Source of the DNA: CAZSMK01 sp964608095 | GTDB lineage: Bacteria > Sumerlaeota > Sumerlaeia > MWCT01 > JAGHBZ01 | Assembly (NCBI GenBank): GCA_964608095.1 | Contig: CAZSMK010000098.1 | Coordinates: 1 to 40,520, forward strand | Reading direction: 5' to 3' | DNA length: 40,520 bases | Part shown: one piece after another, positions 34,013 to 40,520 of the stretch | How positions within the stretch are numbered: position 1 is the first letter of the stretch | Layout: each line of letters opens with the position of its first letter | Position numbers and translations under genes: made by a program | Notes under the pieces: generated by a model | What the model saw: the letters and a program-made list of their open reading frames with translations, nothing else | Told to the model about the DNA's origin: nothing | Database searches by the model: none

Positions 34013-36214
34013 ATGAGTAAAAAAAAGATTATCCTATCCGCACTCTGTATCCTTTTCATGTATAATTCTTTTCAAGGAGCGAAGAGTATGAACATCCCCG
34101 ACGATTTTCCCCGATTTATTGTCCCGGGTTATGAAAAGGAAATGAACCTTATGCGAGAGATGCATTGGCTGCATTATCCCGGCGTCGGACCGGTTGCTAC
34201 GCTCTGGGATGAATGGCTCTCTGCGCCTGCTCTCTGGCCCGCCGTCACCACCAAAAACTCGCTCGAAAACTATATCGAACGATGGGGAAACGTCCTGTCA
34301 AATCGCATAATCGATGCTGAAGGCTACGTTGCCACGCACCAACATGCTTCTGTTACGCACCAGCTTGGGTGGCCCTTCCCTTTCTGGGCTCAGGGAAAGG
34401 AGACCGCCGGCTGGCATTTCTCGTTCAAGAACACCGTGCCAGAACCCTTTCGACCACACGCACTCTCCACTCTTGAGGGATGGCGTCTCAACGGCGCTGA
34501 AGATGAGGGCATCAGCGAAGAAGGATGGAACATACGCGTGACCGAACTTGATGCAACTGTGCAAACACCTGGAAAATCTTCCGGTATCAACGTGTATGAG
34601 GCGCCCTTTATCCAGATTCGGTGGCGAGCGCCTGAACTCGGCGATGTCAAGCCTTACCTCGAATGGATAACCGAACAAGACAAGGAATATTCACAGGAAC
34701 GCCGAATGTATTTCGAACCACCTCGTAGCAATGACATGGTGTATACCATGATACCGGTCTATAAACATCCTTTGTGGAAAGGCAAGGTAACGCAGCTGCG
34801 GTTTTGTTTCGGGAATACATCCACCGATATCCCTGTCACCATCCAGGCTGTCTTCACCCACTATGACACACGCCATAATGTCAACGCGCAGAGTTTTATT
34901 CGCGGCTGTGCGAATTATTTCTGGTGGACGGGCGATCTCAACTTCCTCCGTAACAATATCAACCGCATGAGAATGGCGCTGCGGTATATGATGACCGAGC
35001 ATAGGACGCTGGATATGAAGATTGTGTTCACCGATTGGGTGGGGCACGAGGGTCGCACAGGGCTTGTACCCCAGCCCGACGGCTCGAACAAACTGCTTTA
35101 CGGCAACGGCATCGGTAACAACTACTGGGACCTTCTGCCGTTCGGCTACAAGGATGCATACGCAACGTTGCGTTTTTACGATACCCTCAGGGTCATGGAA
35201 AAGATTGAACGCGAGATAGGATCTCATCCTGAATGGAGCATGCCGTTGGGTGTCTGGCGGTGCACGCCTGAGATGTTGTCGCAACATGCCGCGGAGGTAA
35301 AAGAAACCGGAAACGAGATGTTCTGGAACCAGGAGACCGGTCGGTTCATTGCTGCGATCGACAAAGAAGGTAACCGGTGGGATTATGGGTTTACGTTCGT
35401 GAATCTCGAAGCGATACATTACGATTTTGCGACGCAGGAACACGCAAAGAGAATCATGGAATGGATTTCGGGTGAACGACTCATCGAAGGCGACACCTCG
35501 CAGGGTAAAGATATTTATCACTGGCGGTTCGCACCGCGAAGTACCACAAAACGCAACGTTGAATATAACGCATGGGTCTGGTCGGCACCTCAGAACATTC
35601 CCTGGGGCGGGCAGGTTCAGGACGGCGGCGCGGTGCTTGGGTGGTCGTATCACGACCTTATGGCGCGTCTCAAGGTTCGCGGCGCTGATGATTGCTGGCA
35701 GCGACTCAGCGAAATTCTGCAGTGGTTCGGCGAAGTACAGGACGCAGGCGGTTATCGCGAGTACTATAAAGGCAAAGAGGGAGTGACCCTTCAGGGCGGT
35801 GGTACCGCAGGCGGGCTTGGGCTTGACTTCGAATTTCTCGAAAGCGTTCTCGCACCACAGATTATGATCGACGGGTTCTTAGGGTTCGTTCCTGCAGGCG
35901 ACGGAATCGCTATCAATCCAGAACTTCCTCCTGAATGGGAGGCTCTCACCATCGACCGCATCCATTATCAAGGCTTGATTCTAAAAGTGAAAGCCACGAA
36001 AACTTCCATTGACATCCAATGTGAAGGAACCATAGCTGAACCCTGTAATATATATCTGCCATCAGGAAGATGGAACATGAATTTCTTCTCGAAGGATGGC
36101 ACTTCGAGAACGACTGGCACAATCAATATAGACAATAAGACACCGTCCGCGTCTGTGGATTGGAAAGAGGTCTCAAGAGTGTCATTTACCCGAGAAAGTA
36201 CTTTATATAAATAA
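34013..36214 (+). CDS. Secreted six-hairpin glycosidase-like protein
   Basis: 733 residues with a signal peptide (about 1-25, ending near FQGAKS) and a GGGAGATGGG site before the ATG. A beta-rich N-terminal part (about 30-280) precedes an alpha-helical toroid (about 285-640) with NYFWWTGDLNFL, NYWDLLPFGYKDAYATLRFY and NAWVWSAPQNIPWGGQVQDG, then a C-terminal beta tail with PELPPEWEALTIDRIHYQG. This resembles inverting (alpha/alpha)6 enzymes such as GH63, GH65, GH78 and GH94, but I recognise no family signature. D and E residues in FTDWVGHEG and QVQDGG are candidate catalytic groups. It starts a plus-strand operon with 36254 and 38662. The function is unknown; glycoside hydrolase activity is an inference. 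Confidence 0.68.
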   Translation: MSKKKIILSALCILFMYNSFQGAKSMNIPDDFPRFIVPGYEKEMNLMREMHWLHYPGVGPVATLWDEWLSAPALWPAVTTKNSLENYIERWGNVLSNRIIDAEGYVATHQHASVTHQLGWPFPFWAQGKETAGWHFSFKNTVPEPFRPHALSTLEGWRLNGAEDEGISEEGWNIRVTELDATVQTPGKSSGINVYEAPFIQIRWRAPELGDVKPYLEWITEQDKEYSQERRMYFEPPRSNDMVYTMIPVYKHPLWKGKVTQLRFCFGNTSTDIPVTIQAVFTHYDTRHNVNAQSFIRGCANYFWWTGDLNFLRNNINRMRMALRYMMTEHRTLDMKIVFTDWVGHEGRTGLVPQPDGSNKLLYGNGIGNNYWDLLPFGYKDAYATLRFYDTLRVMEKIEREIGSHPEWSMPLGVWRCTPEMLSQHAAEVKETGNEMFWNQETGRFIAAIDKEGNRWDYGFTFVNLEAIHYDFATQEHAKRIMEWISGERLIEGDTSQGKDIYHWRFAPRSTTKRNVEYNAWVWSAPQNIPWGGQVQDGGAVLGWSYHDLMARLKVRGADDCWQRLSEILQWFGEVQDAGGYREYYKGKEGVTLQGGGTAGGLGLDFEFLESVLAPQIMIDGFLGFVPAGDGIAINPELPPEWEALTIDRIHYQGLILKVKATKTSIDIQCEGTIAEPCNIYLPSGRWNMNFFSKDGTSRTTGTINIDNKTPSASVDWKEVSRVSFTRESTLYK

Positions 36215-36253
36215 GCGTAAGCCTCACTATATCAAGTCAAAAAGGAGAAAAGA

Positions 36254-38665
36254 ATGTTCTTGAAACGATATGTCTTCATTGCTATAACTATCGCAGGAGT
36301 GTTCTCGCTTTTCAGTATGGATTCATCATCGCAGGAACCCACCCCTTCCCGCGAATCATGGAAATTCGATTTTGGGTCAGGTCCGGTGGAAAAAGACTAT
36401 ATCGCGGTTGATAATCTTATTGAATACTCGGCGGAACAGGGCTTTGGTTGGATTATTAAACCGCAGATGATAAGGGACCGCAACGAGCCGACCAACCTCT
36501 TACGCGATTTCATGTTCAGCAGAGAACCCGCAACCTTTCGTGTCGACATCCCCTCCGGCATGTACCTGCTTACTTTGACTATGGGAGACATCATGTACGG
36601 CGACCATGTGCTGGAAACAACCGTAAACGGCACAAAGTTACCGGTACTCAGTGCAGACGTAGCCGAGTTTGTTACGTTATCTACATCTATCCATATTGAG
36701 AACGATACCGTGGAATTCGTTTTCGATTCACCGACTAAAAATTGGGCTCTTAATGTTTTAACTTTAGAAAATATAGAAGAAGAGGAAGATTTGAAAATGA
36801 CAAAAAAGAGTTTCGAACAATCGCACGAAGTCCCCGATACCTGGCAGGACGTGTTCACATGGTCTGACCCGGTAGAGCCTTATGTAAAGCGGTTCAGGCG
36901 CGATCTCGAAAAGAACGAGAGATTCCAAACCACCGGTCTCAATCGAAAAGATTATTTGGACGTCATCGCCGGTGTGGTTGATTTTTTCAAGAATTACCAG
37001 GATGAAAACGGTGCGATCATTGATCCATACGAAGATGTCGAATGGCAATACTCTACGCCCTGTTATGCCCTGGCTGCGGCACGCTTGATTGTCAGCTCGA
37101 AACGCAATGACCTGATAGAATCCGCTTCACGTGCCTTGGACTGGTCAACCTTGACCCTGAGTCAGCGTAAAGCTGCATCCGCACACGAGGACTTTTTCTC
37201 TCCACAGCTCGCCCATGCTATGCCGCTCCTTAAACCCTATGTATCGCCCGAACGCTATGCAGAGTGGGAAACACATATTCGCTCCTTCGACCCGTACAAG
37301 ACCTATCGCTCCCGCATCGGCGGCGCTAACTGGAACGTGGTAGCGCTTAGCGGCGAAGGATTGTTCCACTCAATGGAACTCCGTAGCAACACGGGTTTTA
37401 TCACTGACAGCCTTGCTGCGCAGGGAAAATTTTTCTCGTCGCCATGGGGACTCTACACTGAAGGACCAATGCCGTACGACCATTTCCCGCGTATCTGGGC
37501 TGCCGATATGCTCTCGCACGGCTACCGCGATAAATTCACCAACAAACTCGAAGAGGTATTACGGCGAGGCGCGTTGACGAGTTTGTTTATGCAATCGCCT
37601 TGCGGCGAATTGCCCGCCGGCGGCAGAAGCGCGCACCATCAGTGGAACGAAGCAGAACAATGCTTCACCTATGAGTTGTATGCGCAAAAGGCGAAATACA
37701 GCGGCGACCTCGTTCTGGCAGGGGTGTTCAAACGAGGGGCTCATCTATCGCTTCAATCGATAAAACGCTGGGTTCGTCCGAGCGGCGAATTGTGGATAGT
37801 CAAAAATAGAGTCGATCCCTCGATGAGGCACGGCTACGAAGGTTATTCCGCACACAGCCAGTATAACCTGCTTGCAATGGCTATGCTGGCTATTGCGTAC
37901 GAATACGCGCAGGAAACCGACGCTATTCCGGAGCAGCCCGCCCCTGCGGATATCGGCGGCTTTGTCATGGACATTGGCGCCCCGTTCAATAAAATTTTTG
38001 CCAATGCCGGCGGGCTATATATCGAGATCGACTACTTTGCGGATTTGCATTATAATCCTACCGGTCTCCTCAGGATTCATAAATCGGGATTCAATCCTCA
38101 ACTGGGTCCTTCGGACGGCTTGTCTGAAAAGGCTGTGTCCAATTATCCTGAAAGTCCAGGGACAACTGCCGCTATCGGCGTTGAATGGGTCGATACTGAA
38201 GGAACACCCAGACGCCTGGCGGAATATGGTAGGGGAGCAGAAGGAGCGACCCTCGAGCACAACCTCACAATAATCGAACAATCGCCTGGCAGTGTCGAGT
38301 TCGCGCTCAGGTATACCGGCAACTTCAGCGGTCCAGATTCTATTATCGAACATTATAAGGTAACACCGGATTATGTGGATTTCTCCGTGGAACTTGAAGG
38401 ATACGAAGGTCCGGTTCGTTTTGTAATACCCGTCCTCTCGAACGACGGTGAAAAGGATACTGCTATCGAGATTAAGGATACCACAATTTCGGTCGGATTG
38501 AACGGAGATACCCAGACCTACCAAGCGACTAAGGCCTCCAAAATATGGGTGAGTGATGAGCGCTATCCTTTTCGTAACGGTTGGGCTACGCTTACCTGTG
38601 CGGAATATCCTCAAAACGAAAAAATCACACTTCACATCCAACCCACGAAGGGAGGAGAACGATGA
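36254..38665 (+). CDS. Secreted toroid protein with rhamnogalacturonan-type N-terminal domain
   Basis: 803 residues, signal peptide about 1-26, with AAAAAGGAG before the ATG. The N-terminal beta domain (about 33-175) opens with WKFDFGSGPVEKDYIAVD and YSAEQGFGWI, a pattern I know from the galactose-binding-like domain at the front of rhamnogalacturonan acetylesterases. A helical region follows (about 200-585), with GGANWNVVALSGEG, GLYTEGPMPYDHFPR and GGRSAHHQWNEAEQ. A large beta-sandwich (about 590-803) closes the protein. Toroid plus C-terminal sandwich is the plan of many polysaccharide lyases, and the NW, H and Y positions recall heparinase-like enzymes, but I cannot assign a family. DUF2264-like proteins are another possibility. 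It follows 34013 by 39 bases and overlaps the next gene. Confidence 0.68.
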   Translation: MFLKRYVFIAITIAGVFSLFSMDSSSQEPTPSRESWKFDFGSGPVEKDYIAVDNLIEYSAEQGFGWIIKPQMIRDRNEPTNLLRDFMFSREPATFRVDIPSGMYLLTLTMGDIMYGDHVLETTVNGTKLPVLSADVAEFVTLSTSIHIENDTVEFVFDSPTKNWALNVLTLENIEEEEDLKMTKKSFEQSHEVPDTWQDVFTWSDPVEPYVKRFRRDLEKNERFQTTGLNRKDYLDVIAGVVDFFKNYQDENGAIIDPYEDVEWQYSTPCYALAAARLIVSSKRNDLIESASRALDWSTLTLSQRKAASAHEDFFSPQLAHAMPLLKPYVSPERYAEWETHIRSFDPYKTYRSRIGGANWNVVALSGEGLFHSMELRSNTGFITDSLAAQGKFFSSPWGLYTEGPMPYDHFPRIWAADMLSHGYRDKFTNKLEEVLRRGALTSLFMQSPCGELPAGGRSAHHQWNEAEQCFTYELYAQKAKYSGDLVLAGVFKRGAHLSLQSIKRWVRPSGELWIVKNRVDPSMRHGYEGYSAHSQYNLLAMAMLAIAYEYAQETDAIPEQPAPADIGGFVMDIGAPFNKIFANAGGLYIEIDYFADLHYNPTGLLRIHKSGFNPQLGPSDGLSEKAVSNYPESPGTTAAIGVEWVDTEGTPRRLAEYGRGAEGATLEHNLTIIEQSPGSVEFALRYTGNFSGPDSIIEHYKVTPDYVDFSVELEGYEGPVRFVIPVLSNDGEKDTAIEIKDTTISVGLNGDTQTYQATKASKIWVSDERYPFRNGWATLTCAEYPQNEKITLHIQPTKGGER

Positions 38666-40520
38666 ATTATCCGAACATGACGCTGCGTATAAAGGTGTTC
38701 TGTTTTTTTGCCATACTGATAGGGATGAATATCGCCGCAGCAAAACCCCAACAGGTATGTCTTCCAGAAACCGATGCGGATTCACCTCGCCATACGATGC
38801 TCAAATCCCAATTGCCGGACGATGAGATTATTCGTACGGATGTCAACGGCGATGGGAAACCCGATATCCTCGAATGCTGGTGGAATAGCCGACGTGTCCG
38901 GTGGATTGACGAAAACGATGATATGAAGGACGACGACATCCGCGGCGATCTCGTCAACGATAGTCTTCAGATAGACCGTGACGGCGACGGATTTTATGAC
39001 GGTCCCGATGACATGACCATAAAATGGGTGGATCGGGATAATGACGGCATCGCCGATTTTGTGGTCTTTGCAATCAATCCCAACAAGAATCAGTCCTCTC
39101 TATGGGCTGGAGCCTCTCACTATATGGCGTTCGAGGATATTGACGGCGATAACGTGATGGCGGCGATCGATTGGGAAACGGTCAATTTCGAAGGGTGGCG
39201 ATTCACCGGCAAGGGCAATTTCTGTCCCGACTACAACGGCAATAGCCTTTTTCTCAAGGTTCATTATCCGCCTTTCGCTCTCCAGGACCCCCGCTATAAC
39301 TGGGAAAATCCGTTCCTGTTCTATGACTTTGATCGGGATGGCGTTACCGAGATGGCTATACGCATAATCGATTCGCCGATCACGATAGACGAGTCCACGG
39401 TTAAATTCGACGGACTCTCGGAAGAATGTTTCGTCTCGTTTGATCTGGATAACGATACACAAAAAGGAAACGAGATGGATTACGATTTCACATTGAGATT
39501 CGCCGGTGGGAAGTTGCTGGATTACAATAAATTCGTCAACAAGTTTCCCAACCTGAAGGCGCCCGACTGGGTATTGCCATATTATCGCTACACAAACTGG
39601 CGCGAGATAGATGAACTCATTTATATCCCTCACGATAAAGCCTATGAAGAGATTTTTAAAACCGAATGGGGGAGTGTATGGTTAACGTGCGATGAAGACG
39701 ATGACGACCACCGATGGGAACGCGTCGAGGTCTATTTTCCTGACGATCCGTACGTGACGAATCGGTGGCAGCAAGGAAAACCGCGTGGCATGACGGGTCA
39801 TCCCCAGGCGGATACCCTTGGCGACCGCGGCGAGTTCGACCAGGATAACAGCGGTAAAGGAAAACTCTTCGTCGGCTCATGGGATGGCAAGATTCACCTG
39901 TACGGCGCGGAATGGGGCGCGTGGCTCGTAGATAAAGATGCCGAGTTCTGGGGCAGCTGGCCCGTGACCGGCGATTCGTCTCCCAAAGTGGCTGAAAAAC
40001 GCGATGAAGTCGTTCAGTATTACGACATCGACGCCAACGGCTTTTTCGACAAAATCACCTATGACTATGACGGCGATAAAGAGGTGGATTATGCGGTTTC
40101 ACTCCTTGACTTCAAAACGACGCAAAATCCAAATCCTGATGTGCAGGTTCTTTTCAATCCCGCAGAAGAAAAGTGGCACGGTATGCACCAAAAATTTATC
40201 GAACTGGCTGAGGAGTCATGGCAAGAGGCATGGACGCTTTATCGGGTTATATGGAAAAAAGGGTGGAGCAACAGGGAACTCGATGAATTGATGGTCGCCT
40301 CTTCTACATGGGAGAAATACGATCACGCATATTGGTTCAAGGAGCGCCTTGTGCGGATGCTGCGCGAAGTCGTGTCAAGCGATACCGCACACCAAATCGA
40401 CAGGTTGTATTTTACCGGCGATATAAACGGACTTGCCGGATATCTTGAAAACATGGGAGTGGAAGTCATGCATAATCTGAACGCAAAATCGGAAGAGGAC
40501 ATCTATTCGGAAGAGTATAT
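38662..40520 (+). CDS. Secreted protein with calcium-binding-type Asp repeats (3' truncated by window)
   Basis: The ATG at 38662 overlaps the TGA of the previous gene (ATGA) and has GGAGGAGAAC upstream. The frame is open for 619 codons to the window edge, so the C-terminus is missing. A signal peptide covers about 1-27. Asp/Gly loops of the DxDxDG type recur: DVNGDGKPD (60-68), DRDGDGFYDG (105-114), DRDNDGIAD (124-132), DIDGDNVMAAID (159-170), DFDRDGVTE (222-230), DIDANGFFD (455-463) and DYDGDKEVD (468-476). Such loops bind calcium in dockerins, thrombospondin type 3 repeats and FG-GAP/VCBS-type beta-propellers. Here they are spread over a tryptophan-rich body rather than packed in tandem. 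No catalytic domain is recognised. It is translationally coupled to the 36254 gene, so the two probably act together. Confidence 0.8.
   Translation, partial: MNYPNMTLRIKVFCFFAILIGMNIAAAKPQQVCLPETDADSPRHTMLKSQLPDDEIIRTDVNGDGKPDILECWWNSRRVRWIDENDDMKDDDIRGDLVNDSLQIDRDGDGFYDGPDDMTIKWVDRDNDGIADFVVFAINPNKNQSSLWAGASHYMAFEDIDGDNVMAAIDWETVNFEGWRFTGKGNFCPDYNGNSLFLKVHYPPFALQDPRYNWENPFLFYDFDRDGVTEMAIRIIDSPITIDESTVKFDGLSEECFVSFDLDNDTQKGNEMDYDFTLRFAGGKLLDYNKFVNKFPNLKAPDWVLPYYRYTNWREIDELIYIPHDKAYEEIFKTEWGSVWLTCDEDDDDHRWERVEVYFPDDPYVTNRWQQGKPRGMTGHPQADTLGDRGEFDQDNSGKGKLFVGSWDGKIHLYGAEWGAWLVDKDAEFWGSWPVTGDSSPKVAEKRDEVVQYYDIDANGFFDKITYDYDGDKEVDYAVSLLDFKTTQNPNPDVQVLFNPAEEKWHGMHQKFIELAEESWQEAWTLYRVIWKKGWSNRELDELMVASSTWEKYDHAYWFKERLVRMLREVVSSDTAHQIDRLYFTGDINGLAGYLENMGVEVMHNLNAKSEEDIYSEEY

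Noticed and set aside
34691..35653. Long open frame (320 codons) on the minus strand inside the six-hairpin protein gene
   Set aside because: It lies fully antisense to a gene with signal peptide, ribosome binding site and coherent protein sequence. It has no start signal of its own and encodes an arginine- and histidine-rich product typical of a shadow frame.
38015..38785. 256-codon minus-strand frame over the end of the toroid gene
   Set aside because: It is antisense to two overlapping, signal-supported plus-strand genes and has no ribosome binding site.
1..40520. tRNA, rRNA, CRISPR array, transposase or integrase genes
   Set aside because: I looked through all intergenic gaps and found no cloverleaf, no spaced short repeats and no recognisable recombinase protein.

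Overview
The window reads as a chromosomal polysaccharide-utilisation region from an uncultured Gram-negative-type bacterium. The clues are many Sec signal peptides, a TRAP transporter, type IV pilin-like proteins of the kind common in environmental candidate phyla, and no SusC/SusD pair. Similar gene content is known from FCB/PVC-type lineages such as Latescibacterota, Hydrogenedentota, Sumerlaeota, Poribacteria and Lentisphaerota. The sequence alone does not choose between them. I saw no tRNA, rRNA, CRISPR array, transposase or transcription factor.

Layout. 219-2576 (minus): a small secreted protein and rhamnulokinase. 2895-13469 (plus): a very large secreted toroid-type protein, then a tight operon of a DUF4861-like protein, KduI, TRAP subunits DctP/Q/M, KduD and a secreted TIM-barrel protein. 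19003-13927 (minus): a secreted fusion of a heparinase II/III-type lyase and a GH105 unsaturated-uronyl hydrolase, followed by KDG kinase and KDPG aldolase. 18886-21373: a tandem duplication carrying two pilin-like genes; its junction keeps scraps of both neighbouring genes. 21510-22460 (minus): a LamG-like secreted protein. 22820-29116 (plus): a second heparinase II/III-type lyase, L-rhamnose isomerase and a GH78 alpha-L-rhamnosidase without signal peptide. 29248-30340: a GxxExxY gene set among ~187-bp repeats. 33881-30411 (minus): a sugar ABC transporter (binding protein and two permeases, no ATPase). 34013 to the window edge (plus): three secreted proteins, the last cut off by the end of the window.

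Inferred function. Secreted lyases cut a polymer containing rhamnose and uronic acid and leave 4,5-unsaturated uronyl ends. GH105 releases the unsaturated uronate, which passes through KduI, KduD, KdgK and Eda to pyruvate and glyceraldehyde-3-phosphate. Rhamnosyl oligosaccharides are imported, cut by the cytoplasmic rhamnosidase and processed by RhaA and RhaB; the aldolase RhaD is not in the window. Rhamnogalacturonan I, ulvan or a microbial rhamnose-uronate exopolysaccharide would all fit. I saw no sulfatase and no protein I recognise as a classical rhamnogalacturonan or ulvan lyase. The least explained and most interesting parts are the large secreted proteins at 2895, 12213, 34013, 36254 and 38662, and the lyase-GH105 fusion.
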